The position numbers and the translations under genes are program-made. The notes under the pieces are model-generated. The model searched no databases and was not told the DNA's origin. It worked only from the letters and a program-made list of their open reading frames with translations. From NCBI RefSeq assembly GCF_000761215.1, contig NZ_CP009438.1, positions 2,747,501 to 2,811,500 on the forward strand: a stretch of DNA of 64,000 nt, read 5' to 3'. Shown here piece after piece: positions 54,272-62,954 of the stretch (the first letter of the stretch is position 1; every line of letters starts with the position of its first letter). The stretch comes from Streptomyces glaucescens (lineage in GTDB: Bacteria; Actinomycetota; Actinomycetes; Streptomycetales; Streptomycetaceae).

Positions 54272-55609
54272 ATGGGCGTCACGGGAACCTCCGGTCCGGT
54301 CATGGACAGGGACGAGGTGGACCGTGCGCTGGCGCGGCTCGGCGCCGAACACGAGGCCATCGAGACCTCGCTGCTCGCGCTCCAGGACCACGCGGGCCGC
54401 CGCCTGCTCGAAGGCGCCGAGCTGACCGGCGTCACCAAGGAGCTCTGGGCGGTCACCGAGGCGCAGATCACCCTGCTGTGGACGTACTTCGACGCCTACA
54501 CGGACGCGCTGCGCACCGCCCGGGACGTCCGCGCCCGCCGCCGCTGGTCCAGCCGCGAGGACCTGGTGGAGCTGACCGAGCTGCTGCGCGGCGAGTCGGT
54601 CACGGTCGCCGGGGGCGCGCCCTCCCCGCACGGTGGCGCGGCCCGGCTCAGTTCCCGCTACTCGCTGGCCGCGCTCGTGGACCGGATGAACGAGCTGTAC
54701 GCCGCCTCGCTGGACATGGTGGTGGCCGCCGACGCGGTGTGGTCCGCGCTGCCCGCCCGGATCGATTTACTGGCCGCCGAACTCCAGCGCACCCGCGCCC
54801 TCGCCCACTCCGTCGGCGTCCGCCCCGGCGAACACCCGTCCGGCGACGACCTGGAGCGCATCACCCGCACCCTGACGAAGCTGCGCGAGCAGGTGGTGTC
54901 CGACCCGCTGGCGTTCTGGCAGCGCGCCGAGGGCAGCTCCGCGCCCGGTGGCGGCAGGCCGGACACGACCGTCTACGACCGGGAGGCGCGCGCCCTGGAG
55001 GAGGTGCGCCGCGAGATCGACGCGGTGCTGACCGTGCGCCAGGACGCCGAACAGCGGCTGATCAGGCTGCGCGACGTGCTGTCCCGCGCGGACCGCACGC
55101 TCGCCGAGGCCCGCACCGCGCGCGGCGAGGTCCTCGCGAAGATCGCGGCGACCGAGGTGCCCGTGGTCAGCGGCCCGCCGACCGCGCTCCAGGAGCAGCT
55201 GGCGACGGCCGCCGAGTACCGCAGGCAGGGGCAGTGGCACCGGCTCTCCCCGCTCCTGGAGTCCCTGGAGCGCAAGGCGGAGGACGAACTGCTGCGCGCC
55301 CGCGAGTCGCTGACCGCGGTCACCGCGCCGCTCGCGGTCCGTGCCGAGCTGCGCGGCCGGCTGGACGCGTACCGGGCGAAGGTGGCCCGGCACGGCCTGG
55401 CGGAGGACCCGCTGCTGGTGGAGCGGTACGACGCGGCGCGCCGGATGCTGTGGAGCGCGCCCTGCGACCTGCGCGTCGCCGAACAGGCGGTGCTGCGCTA
55501 CCAGCAGGCCGTGGCCGAACTGCTCGGCGCCCCCCGGGTGCCGGGCCAGGGCGGGCCGGAGGACCGCAGGGGGGACGCTGCGGCGCACAGGGGGGATTCA
55601 TCGGCATGA
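54272..55609 (+). CDS. Coiled-coil protein of the PknG cluster, with a TTA codon
   Basis: A 445-residue mainly alpha-helical soluble protein without recognised domain. Long helical, charged stretches suggest coiled coils: about 10-60, 130-165 and 225-400 (DREARALEEVRREIDAVLTVRQDAEQRLIRLRDVLSRADRTLAEARTA). A cytoplasmic scaffold between the membrane sensor and kinase is a reasonable guess. Codon 166 (54767-54769) is TTA, very rare in Streptomyces and dependent on bldA tRNA. The stop overlaps the PknG start (ATGA), so kinase translation is probably coupled to this gene. Start ATG 54272 follows GAGGGG; GTG 54266 and ATG 54302 are alternatives. The GlnX/GlnH/PknG locus of mycobacteria lacks such a gene as far as I know. 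Confidence 0.7.
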   Translation: MGVTGTSGPVMDRDEVDRALARLGAEHEAIETSLLALQDHAGRRLLEGAELTGVTKELWAVTEAQITLLWTYFDAYTDALRTARDVRARRRWSSREDLVELTELLRGESVTVAGGAPSPHGGAARLSSRYSLAALVDRMNELYAASLDMVVAADAVWSALPARIDLLAAELQRTRALAHSVGVRPGEHPSGDDLERITRTLTKLREQVVSDPLAFWQRAEGSSAPGGGRPDTTVYDREARALEEVRREIDAVLTVRQDAEQRLIRLRDVLSRADRTLAEARTARGEVLAKIAATEVPVVSGPPTALQEQLATAAEYRRQGQWHRLSPLLESLERKAEDELLRARESLTAVTAPLAVRAELRGRLDAYRAKVARHGLAEDPLLVERYDAARRMLWSAPCDLRVAEQAVLRYQQAVAELLGAPRVPGQGGPEDRRGDAAAHRGDSSA

Positions 55610-58119
55610 GTCAGGCGATCGGTCAGGCACCGCGCGGCTGCCAGCGACCGGGCTGCGGCGGCGCGTACGAGGACGTCGGCGGCGGCGAGCTGTACTGCGA
55701 CACCTGCGGTCTCGCCCCGGTCGTGTCGTCGGCCGGCATGGTCGGTCCGGCGCCGACCGGGGTGGCGGGCGGCGGCCCGGGTTCGGCGGGCAGCGGCAGC
55801 GCCCGCACCGGGAGCCGGGGCAGTTCGCGTACGTCGTCGCAGTCGTCGAAGTCCCGGCGCTCGGTGTCCGGACGCCTCTCCCGGTCCCTGTCGGGCCGGC
55901 CCACCAGCCGTTCGGTGTCGGTGCGCAGTTCCGGGTCCACGTCAACGTCCAGCGGGCGGGGGCGGCTGGGCGTGGGCCTGGTGCAGGTGCCCCAGGTGCC
56001 GCGCCCGGACCCGCGCGCGATGGTGCTCGCCGACCCGGAGGTGCCGGAGCGCAAGCGGTTCTGCTCCCGCGCGGACTGCGGGGCGCCGGTGGGCCGGGCG
56101 CGCGGCGACCGCCCCGGCCGCACGGAGGGCTTCTGCACCAAGTGCGGCCACCCGTACTCGTTCGTGCCGAAGCTGCGGGCGGGCGACATCGTGCACGGCC
56201 AGTACGAGGTGGCGGGCTGTCTCGCCCACGGCGGCCTGGGCTGGATCTACCTCGCCGTGGACCGCGCGGTCTCCGACCGCTGGGTGGTGCTCAAGGGCCT
56301 GCTCGACACCGGCGACCAGGACGCGATGGCGGCGGCGATCTCCGAGCGCCGGTTCCTCGCGGAGATCGAGCACGCCAACATCGTGCGGATCTACAACTTC
56401 GTGGAGCACCTGGACCTGCGCACCGGCTCCCTCGACGGCTACATCGTCATGGAGTACGTCGGCGGGAAGTCCCTGAAGGAGATCGCCAACGCCCGCCGCA
56501 CGCCCGAGGGCCGCCGGGACCCCCTGCCGGTCGAACAGGCCTGCGCGTACGGCATCGAGGCGCTGGAGGCGCTCGGCCACCTGCACAGCCGCAACCTCCT
56601 CTACTGCGACTTCAAGGTCGACAACGCCATCCAGACCGAGGACCAGCTCAAGCTGATCGACATGGGCGCGGTGCGCCGCATGGACGACGACGAGTCCGCG
56701 ATCTACGGCACGGTCGGCTACCAGGCACCCGAGGTCGCGGACGTCGGCCCGTCGGTCGCCTCCGACCTGTACACGGTGGGCCGCACCCTCGCCGTCCTCA
56801 CCTTCGACTTCCAGGGCTACACCAACGTCTACGCCGACTCCCTGCCCGACCCCGACACCGTCGACGTGTTCCGGCGGTACGAGTCCTTCTACCGCCTCCT
56901 GGTCCGCGCCACCGACCCCGACCCGGCCCGCAGGTTCGCCTCCGCGCAGGAGATGGCGGAGCAGCTGACAGGCGTGCTGCGGGAGGTCGTCTCCCTCCAG
57001 ACCGGGCGGGCCCGCCCCGCCCTGTCCACCCTGTTCGGCCCGGAACTGCGGGTCACGGACTCCGAGTTGTTCCCGGCGCTGGACGGGGAGGTGTCACTGC
57101 TGGGGGCGCGGACGGCGACCGCCGCGCGGAGTGGGCCGGGCTCCGGTCCGCGACCGCCCGCCGGTACGCCCTCGTTGGTCAAGCCGGTGCGCACCGACGC
57201 CGCCGCGCTCGCGCTGCCCATCCCCCGCACCGAGCCCGGCGACCCCAACGCCGGTTTCCTCGCGGGCCTGCTGACCTCCGCGCCGGCCGAACTGATCGCC
57301 GCGCTGGCCGCCGTACCCGCGCAGTCGACGGAGACCAGGCTGCGGCAGGTGCGCGCCCGGCTGGAGAGCGGCGACACGGCGACCGCGCACACCGTCCTCG
57401 CCGCGCTGGAGGAGGAACGCCCCGACGACTGGCGGGTGGTCTGGTACCGGGGCGTGGCCGCGCTGGTGACCGGCGACCACGAGGGTGCCGCGCTCGCCTT
57501 CGACGCGATCTACGACGCCTTCCCCGGCGAGACGGCCCCGAAGCTCGCCCTCGCCCTGTGCGCGGAGGTGCTGGGCCAGCCGGACAACGCGGCCGAGTAC
57601 TACGGCCTGGTGTGGTCGACCGACCCGAGCTGTGTGAGCGCCGCCTTCGGGCTGGCCCGCGTCCAGCTCGCCACGGGCGACCGGCGGGGCGCCGTGGCCA
57701 CGCTGGAGTCCGTCCCGGAGGCCTCCATCCACTACACGGCCGCCCGGGTGGCAGCCGTCCGCGCCCGGCTGCGGCAGCGCACGCCCACCGGCTCCGACGT
57801 GGCCTTCCTGGACGATCTGACCGCCGCCGCCGGCCAGGTCGAGGCGCTCGACGCGTACGGTCTCGACCCGACGCGGCGCGAGCAGTTGGCCACGGAAGTG
57901 CTCGGCAGCGCCCTGGACTGGATACTCTCCGGGGGCCAGGGTTCCGTCCCTCCCGCCGCCGGAGGACGGACGCTGCTCGGCAGCGGCCTGGACGAACGGG
58001 GCCTGCGTTTCGGCCTGGAACGTTCGTACCGCGCGCTGGCCCGGCTGGCGCGGGGCGGCGAGGAGAGGATCGACCTGGTGGAACGTGCCAATCGTTACCG
58101 CCCCCGGACGTGGGTGTAG
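55606..58119 (+). CDS. pknG: PknG-type Ser/Thr protein kinase with zinc ribbons and TPR domain
   Basis: An 837-residue soluble kinase. An N-terminal zinc-ribbon-like motif has Cys12, Cys17, Cys31, Cys34; a Ser/Arg-rich linker (about 60-125) follows; a second, rubredoxin-like motif has Cys153, Cys158, Cys177, Cys180, as in mycobacterial PknG. The kinase domain (about 197-460) has the Gly loop GCLAHGGLGWIYLA, Lys230, catalytic Asp335 (LLYCDFKVDNA) and Asp352 in DMG, where PknG has DLG. GTVGYQAPE is the activation-segment end. The C-terminal 340 residues form TPR-like repeats (DDWRVVWYRGVAALVTGDHEGAALAFDAIYDAFPG). There is no membrane helix. Mycobacterial PknG phosphorylates the FHA protein GarA to control 2-oxoglutarate/glutamate metabolism. 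The extra N-terminal ribbon is unusual. Confidence 0.92.
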   Translation: MSQAIGQAPRGCQRPGCGGAYEDVGGGELYCDTCGLAPVVSSAGMVGPAPTGVAGGGPGSAGSGSARTGSRGSSRTSSQSSKSRRSVSGRLSRSLSGRPTSRSVSVRSSGSTSTSSGRGRLGVGLVQVPQVPRPDPRAMVLADPEVPERKRFCSRADCGAPVGRARGDRPGRTEGFCTKCGHPYSFVPKLRAGDIVHGQYEVAGCLAHGGLGWIYLAVDRAVSDRWVVLKGLLDTGDQDAMAAAISERRFLAEIEHANIVRIYNFVEHLDLRTGSLDGYIVMEYVGGKSLKEIANARRTPEGRRDPLPVEQACAYGIEALEALGHLHSRNLLYCDFKVDNAIQTEDQLKLIDMGAVRRMDDDESAIYGTVGYQAPEVADVGPSVASDLYTVGRTLAVLTFDFQGYTNVYADSLPDPDTVDVFRRYESFYRLLVRATDPDPARRFASAQEMAEQLTGVLREVVSLQTGRARPALSTLFGPELRVTDSELFPALDGEVSLLGARTATAARSGPGSGPRPPAGTPSLVKPVRTDAAALALPIPRTEPGDPNAGFLAGLLTSAPAELIAALAAVPAQSTETRLRQVRARLESGDTATAHTVLAALEEERPDDWRVVWYRGVAALVTGDHEGAALAFDAIYDAFPGETAPKLALALCAEVLGQPDNAAEYYGLVWSTDPSCVSAAFGLARVQLATGDRRGAVATLESVPEASIHYTAARVAAVRARLRQRTPTGSDVAFLDDLTAAAGQVEALDAYGLDPTRREQLATEVLGSALDWILSGGQGSVPPAAGGRTLLGSGLDERGLRFGLERSYRALARLARGGEERIDLVERANRYRPRTWV

Positions 58120-58122
58120 TTG

Positions 58123-59838
58123 ATGTCGCAGATGCCGCCCCGGCAGGCCGCCCTGACGCAGTGCCCCAACTGCGCGGAACCGCTCGAACAGGGGGACCGT
58201 TTCTGTGGAGCGTGCGGGTACGACCTGTCGGCCGTACCGCCCCTCCCGCAGCAGCCCCCGGCCCCCACCGCGAGTGCGCCGGTCGCGGGGACACACGACC
58301 CCTGCCCGGGGGTGAACGCCCCGGCCCGTCAGGTGAACGGCCCGGTGCCGACGGGACACGCCCCGGCGCCCCCCGTGTACGGCGCCGCGCCCGCCGCCGG
58401 CTCCCCGGCCCCGCCGGTGAACGGGACGGTGCCGCACCCGGCCACGGCCGAAGGCCTGCCCGCTGCCGCCGCACCCGCCGGTCCGCCACCTCCCGGCGGT
58501 GCCGGACAGGGTGGCTGGGCGCCCACCGGCGATGCGGGACACGCCGGTCCGCCACCCGCCGGCGGTGCCGGACAGGGCGGTTGGGCCGCTGACGGTCCGG
58601 TGTCCCACGGTCCCGCCGCCGCCCAGCACCCGGAGCCCGCGGGCGGCGACCCCGGTACCTCGGGTGGCTCCGGTGCCCCCGCCGCCCCGGACGCGCCTGG
58701 CGCACCGGGCGTGCCTGGCGGCCCCGTCGGCTCCGGCGGGCCCGGCGACTCCGCCGCACCCGGCGCCGGGGACGGACCGGGCTCGCCCGCGGCGGCCGGC
58801 CCGCACACCGCCCCGCCCCCGGCCCCCGGTGTCCGTTTCGACCGGCGCGGTGACGAGCCCGAGGAGTATCCGCTCCAGGCGCCGGACCCGCGCGTGGCGG
58901 GCGCCGCGGCACCCGCCGAGCACGGCAAGCTCTGTGTCGCCTGCCGCGCCGGCCGGGTCGACGACGACGGCTACTGCGAGAACTGCGGCCACGCCCAGCC
59001 CCGTGAACGCGACCACATGGAGCAGGAGTGCGGCCCGGTCGCCGCCGTGTCCGACCGCGGGCTGCGCCACCACCGCAACGAGGACGCCTTCGCCATCGGC
59101 ACCACCGCGCTGCCCGACGGCTCCCCCGCGACCGTCGCGATCGTGTGCGACGGCGTCTCCTCGGCGACCCGCCCGGACGACGCCTCGCTCGCCGCGTCCC
59201 GGGCGGCGAGCGCCGCGCTGCTCGCCGCCCTGCCGCAGGGCACCCATCCGCAGCAGGCCATGCACGAGGCGATCGTCGCCGCGTCCCACGCGGTCAACGC
59301 CCTGGCCGAGGAACCCGCGACGGCCCGCGAGCACGCCCCGCACCAGAACGCCCCGGCCTGCACCCTGGTCGGCGCGGTGGTCACCGGCGGTCTGCTGGTC
59401 GTCGGCTGGGTCGGCGACAGCCGCGCCTACTGGGTGCCCCAGGACCGCACCGCCCCGGCCGCCCGCCTCACCGAGGACGACTCGTGGGCGGCGCAGATGG
59501 TCGCCGCGGGACTGATGAGCGAGGCCGAGGCGTACGCCGACGAACGCGCCCACGCGATCACCGGCTGGCTCGGCGCGGACGCCTACGAACTGGAGCCGCA
59601 CACCGCGTCCTTCAAGCCGGACCGGCCCGGTGTGGTGGTGGTGTGCACGGACGGGCTGTGGAACTACGCGGAGGCGGCCGAGGAGATGGCCGGCGTGATT
59701 CCCGGGGACGCCGCCGTCCGTCCGCTGCACGGCGCGCGGGTCCTGGTCGGACACGCGCTCGACGGCGGGGGCCACGACAACGTAACAGTGGCCGTCCTGC
59801 CGTTCCCCGCCCCGCCGCAGGGGGCAGGATCCGCCTGA
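58123..59838 (+). CDS. PP2C-family Ser/Thr phosphatase with two zinc ribbons
   Basis: A 571-residue protein. An N-terminal zinc ribbon (Cys14, Cys17, Cys28, Cys31; CPNC ... CGAC) is followed by a ~230-residue Pro/Gly/Ala-rich linker, a second ribbon starting at Cys271 (CVAC ... CENC), and a PP2C domain (about 300-565). PP2C metal ligands are in VSDRGLRHHRNEDAF, IVCDGVSSAT, VVCTDGLWN and GGGHDNVTVAVL; GDSRAYW is also present. It lacks membrane helices. It begins 3 nt after the kinase stop, so it is in the same operon and probably reverses PknG phosphorylation. Start: ATG 58123, preferred to the TTG one codon upstream. Confidence 0.9.
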   Translation: MSQMPPRQAALTQCPNCAEPLEQGDRFCGACGYDLSAVPPLPQQPPAPTASAPVAGTHDPCPGVNAPARQVNGPVPTGHAPAPPVYGAAPAAGSPAPPVNGTVPHPATAEGLPAAAAPAGPPPPGGAGQGGWAPTGDAGHAGPPPAGGAGQGGWAADGPVSHGPAAAQHPEPAGGDPGTSGGSGAPAAPDAPGAPGVPGGPVGSGGPGDSAAPGAGDGPGSPAAAGPHTAPPPAPGVRFDRRGDEPEEYPLQAPDPRVAGAAAPAEHGKLCVACRAGRVDDDGYCENCGHAQPRERDHMEQECGPVAAVSDRGLRHHRNEDAFAIGTTALPDGSPATVAIVCDGVSSATRPDDASLAASRAASAALLAALPQGTHPQQAMHEAIVAASHAVNALAEEPATAREHAPHQNAPACTLVGAVVTGGLLVVGWVGDSRAYWVPQDRTAPAARLTEDDSWAAQMVAAGLMSEAEAYADERAHAITGWLGADAYELEPHTASFKPDRPGVVVVCTDGLWNYAEAAEEMAGVIPGDAAVRPLHGARVLVGHALDGGGHDNVTVAVLPFPAPPQGAGSA

Positions 59839-59938
59839 GGCGCGAGCACCACGGGGAAGCCTCGACGGACCGGAGGGGACCGGTCCGGCCATAGTCGTCA
59901 CCCCGCTCCGCGGGGTTCGTAGGGGGATTCGAGTACGT

Positions 59939-61285
59939 ATGGCCAGATTGTCGAAGTCGAACGTGCCGCAGTTCTCGGTGGACGTGTACCAGAACGAGCA
60001 CCTTCCGGAGGGCGGCCGGGAGGTCAACGCGATCGTCACGGTCACCGCGACCGGCGGCGGCACCATCGGCGCCGCCGTCACCGCGCCCCACCTGTTCGGG
60101 CCCGGCCGGGGTCCGTCCGCGGCCGTGGCGGTCATGGTGGACTGCTCGGGGTCGATGGACTACCCGCCGGCGAAGATGCGCAACGCCCGGGACGCGACCG
60201 CCGCAGCGATCGACACCCTGCGCGACGGGGTGCACTTCGCGGTGATCGGCGGAACCCACGTGGCCCAGGAGGTCTACCCGGGCGGCGGGCGGCTCGCCGT
60301 GGCCGACCCCACCACGCGCGAACAGGCCAAGCAGGCGCTGCGCAAGCTCAGCGCGGGCGGCGGTACGGCCATCGGCACCTGGCTGCGGCTCGCCGACCGG
60401 CTGCTGTCCTCCGCCGACGTGTCGATCCGCCACGGCATCCTGCTCACCGACGGCCGCAACGAACACGAGTCACCCGAGGACCTGAAGGCCGCGCTGGACT
60501 CCTGTGCCGGGCGTTTCACCTGTGATGCCCGCGGCGTCGGCACCGACTGGGAAGTGAAAGAAGTCACAGGGATCGCCTCGGCGCTCCTCGGCAGCGCCGA
60601 CATCGTCGCCGATCCGGCCGGTCTCGCCGCCGACTTCACCCGGATGATGGAGACGGCGATGGGCAAGGAGGTCGCGGACGTCGCGCTGCGGGTGTGGACC
60701 CCGGTCGGCGCGGTCATCAAGTTCGTCAAGCAGGTGGCTCCGACGGTCGAGGAGCTGACCGGCCGCCGCACCGAGGCGGGCCCGCGCGCCGGGGACTACC
60801 CCACCGGTTCCTGGGGCGACGAGTCCCGTGACTACCACCTCTGCGTCGAGGTCCCGCCCGCGGACATCGGCCGGGAGATGCTGGCCGCCCGGGTCTCGCT
60901 GGTGGTCCCGCAGCCCGACGGCACGGCGCAGAACCTGGGGGCGCAAGGCCTCGTCCGCGCGGTGTGGACCGACGACATGGCCGCGTCGACGTCGATCAAT
61001 CCTCAGGTCGCCCACTACACCGGCCAGGCCGAACTGGCACAGGTCATCCAACAAGGGCTGGAGCTGCGCAAATCGGGAGACTTCGAGGGAGCAACGGCCA
61101 AACTGGGCCGCGCCGTTCAGCTCGCCGGCGCCTCCGGGAACGCGGATACTGCGAAACTGCTTGCGAAGGTGGTGGACGTGGTCGACGCGGCGACAGGTAC
61201 TGTGCGACTGAAGGCGAAGGTCGCGGAGGCCGACGAGATGACTCTCGAGACTCGGTCGACAAAGACCGTTCGTGTAAAGAAGTGA
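59939..61285 (+). CDS. von Willebrand factor A domain protein, TerY-like context
   Basis: A 448-residue soluble protein. The vWA domain (about 60-260) has the complete MIDAS motif: Asp68-x-Ser70-x-Ser72 in VAVMVDCSGSMDYP, Thr in SAGGGTAIGTWL and Asp in GILLTDGRNEH. The C-terminal part includes strands (YHLCVEVPPADIGREMLAARVSLVVP) and a helical, TPR-like segment (LAQVIQQGLELRKSGDFEGATAKLGRAVQL), ending in a basic Thr-rich tail LETRSTKTVRVKK. vWA proteins of this type occur with PP2C and kinase genes in TerY-P systems. A small hairpin (59900-59916) lies in the 100-bp gap from the phosphatase gene. Role: probable metal-dependent scaffold or kinase target. Confidence 0.88.
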   Translation: MARLSKSNVPQFSVDVYQNEHLPEGGREVNAIVTVTATGGGTIGAAVTAPHLFGPGRGPSAAVAVMVDCSGSMDYPPAKMRNARDATAAAIDTLRDGVHFAVIGGTHVAQEVYPGGGRLAVADPTTREQAKQALRKLSAGGGTAIGTWLRLADRLLSSADVSIRHGILLTDGRNEHESPEDLKAALDSCAGRFTCDARGVGTDWEVKEVTGIASALLGSADIVADPAGLAADFTRMMETAMGKEVADVALRVWTPVGAVIKFVKQVAPTVEELTGRRTEAGPRAGDYPTGSWGDESRDYHLCVEVPPADIGREMLAARVSLVVPQPDGTAQNLGAQGLVRAVWTDDMAASTSINPQVAHYTGQAELAQVIQQGLELRKSGDFEGATAKLGRAVQLAGASGNADTAKLLAKVVDVVDAATGTVRLKAKVAEADEMTLETRSTKTVRVKK

Positions 61286-61368
61286 CGTAAAGAGCAACGA
61301 GCCCGACCCCCCTGGGGTTGGAGAAATCCGGTCACAACGGCCGGAAAAGGAGAGGGGGAAGCGCCGAC

Positions 61369-62904
61369 ATGCCGACCTGCCCGAACGGACACCAGTCGGG
61401 TTCCGACGACTGGTGCGAGGTCTGCGGTCACCGCATGGCAGGTGCCGTGCCCCCGCCCCCGCCGCCTCCCGGTGGTGGCGGTTACGGCTTCCCGCCGCCC
61501 CAGCCCGGCGCGGGCGGCCGGCCGGGCCCCGCACCGGGCGCCCAGCCGGAGCTGTGCCCGCAGTGCCGTACCCCCCGCGAGGGCGCTGCGCCCTTCTGCG
61601 AGGAGTGCCGGTGGAACTTCCTGACCAACACCGCGACCTCCTACACCCCGGCCGCCCCGCGCCCGCCGGCGCCCGGCCAGGGTCCCGGCCCCGGACCCGA
61701 CCCCCGCTTCCAGCGGCCCCCCGGCCCGCCGTCGTACGGCGGCTCGGACCAGTACGAGTACCAGGGCTCCCGCCCGTCGCAGGTGAACCGCCCCGCCGAA
61801 CCGATCCCTCCGGGCCCGGGCCCGGGCCATGGCCCGGGTTTCGGCGCTGAGCCCGGTCGGCCCGGTCCTGGTGGTCCCGGTGGCCCGGGTGGCCCCGGCG
61901 GGTTCCCCGGCCCCGGTGGGCCCGGCGCGTACGGCGGCCCCGGTGCGCCTTCCGGCCCGGGCGCCCCGGGCGGTCCCTTCGGCGAGCGTCCCGGCGGTCC
62001 CGCGCCCGTGCCGGGTCAGGCCGGCCCGCCGCACGGTTTCGGTGCGGACCCCTCCCGTCCCGTCCCGCCCCCGCCCGGCCCGCCGGGCGGTCCCGGCGGT
62101 CATGGGGGCCCCGGCGGTCATGGCGGTCCCCACGGCCCCGGTGCGACCGGGGGAGCCCCGCAGGCGTTCCACCAGCCCGGTCCCGGTGGACCTGGCGGAC
62201 CCAGTGGACCTGGTGGTCCCGGTGGGCCTGGTGGGCCTGGCGCTCCGGGTGGTCCGGGTGCGCCCGGCGGCCACTCCGCCCCGCCCGCCTTCCCGCAGGA
62301 GACGGGCGGCCGCCCGGCCTCCGGCGGCCCCTCCTTCGGCGGCGGTGACGACGACTGGGTGATCTCCCCGCCGTCCGGCACCGGCCACCCCGGAGGACCC
62401 GGCGGCCCGGGCGGCCACGGTCAGCCCGGCGGCTACGGCTATCCGCACCCCGGTGCGACCCAGGCCCCGCCGCCCGGCCCGGCCGCTCCGCGGGGCCCGG
62501 TCACCTGGACGGCGACCATCGGCCCGGACCGCGAGTACTTCATGGCGATGATGCAGCGCTCCGGCCCGGAGGCCGCGGGGCTGAACCTGCCCGCGTACTC
62601 GCCGGAACAGCAGCGCACCCTCACCGGCAACCAGGTCACCATCGGCCGCCGCCGCCACTCCACCGGCGACACCCCCGACATCGACCTGTCGGTCCCGCCG
62701 GAGGACCCGGGCGTCTCGCACCAGCACGCCGTGCTGGTGCAGCAGCCGGACGGCAGCTGGGCGATCGTCGACCAGAACTCGACGAACGGCACCACGGTCA
62801 ACGGCGGCGACGAGCCGATCCAGCCGTTCGTGCCGGTGCAGCTCCAGGACGGCGACCGGGTGCACGTCGGCGCCTGGACGACGATCACCATCCGCCGCGG
62901 CTGA
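61369..62904 (+). CDS. FHA-domain protein with two zinc ribbons and Gly/Pro-rich linker
   Basis: A 511-residue protein. Two zinc-ribbon-like motifs stand at the N-terminus (CPNGH ... CEVCGH, residues 4-22, and CPQC ... CEEC, about 64-82). A ~300-residue Gly/Pro-rich, collagen-like linker follows. The C-terminal FHA domain (about 410-511) keeps the phosphothreonine-binding residues: GRR (VTIGRRRHS), SH in GVSHQHAVL and NG-T in [14 protein letters not shown] domains bind phosphothreonine, so this is the likely reader of PknG phosphorylation, as GarA/OdhI is in relatives. It has no GarA-like ETTS N-terminal motif. GGAGAGGGGG precedes the ATG. It is last in the cluster. Confidence 0.9.
   Translation: MPTCPNGHQSGSDDWCEVCGHRMAGAVPPPPPPPGGGGYGFPPPQPGAGGRPGPAPGAQPELCPQCRTPREGAAPFCEECRWNFLTNTATSYTPAAPRPPAPGQGPGPGPDPRFQRPPGPPSYGGSDQYEYQGSRPSQVNRPAEPIPPGPGPGHGPGFGAEPGRPGPGGPGGPGGPGGFPGPGGPGAYGGPGAPSGPGAPGGPFGERPGGPAPVPGQAGPPHGFGADPSRPVPPPPGPPGGPGGHGGPGGHGGPHGPGATGGAPQAFHQPGPGGPGGPSGPGGPGGPGGPGAPGGPGAPGGHSAPPAFPQETGGRPASGGPSFGGGDDDWVISPPSGTGHPGGPGGPGGHGQPGGYGYPHPGATQAPPPGPAAPRGPVTWTATIGPDREYFMAMMQRSGPEAAGLNLPAYSPEQQRTLTGNQVTIGRRRHSTGDTPDIDLSVPPEDPGVSHQHAVLVQQPDGSWAIVDQNSTNGTTVNGGDEPIQPFVPVQLQDGDRVHVGAWTTITIRRG
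61855..62290 (+). repeat. Gly/Pro-rich coding repeats in the FHA protein
   Basis: Imperfect 9-bp units of the GGTGGTCCC/GGCGGTCCC kind encode Gly-Gly-Pro/Gly-Pro-Gly triplets in the linker. Copies vary at third positions, so recent slippage is not obvious apart from 62180-62260. Confidence 0.75.
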
Positions 62905-62912
62905 CGGACGGC

Positions 62913-62954
62913 GGGCCGTACGGATCAACCCGGCAGGGGCCAGGCGTACGGCCC
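62913..62954. terminator. Inverted repeat between convergent FHA and methyltransferase genes
   Basis: GGGCCGTACG (62913-62922) pairs exactly with CGTACGGCCC (62945-62954) across a 22-nt loop. It overlaps the 3' end of the methyltransferase gene and has no T run, so termination is only likely, not clear. Confidence 0.4.

Noticed and set aside
61855..62290. Gly/Pro-rich part of the FHA protein as a true collagen domain
   Set aside because: The Gly-x-y register is broken repeatedly, and flexible Gly/Pro linkers of this kind are common in actinobacterial FHA proteins.
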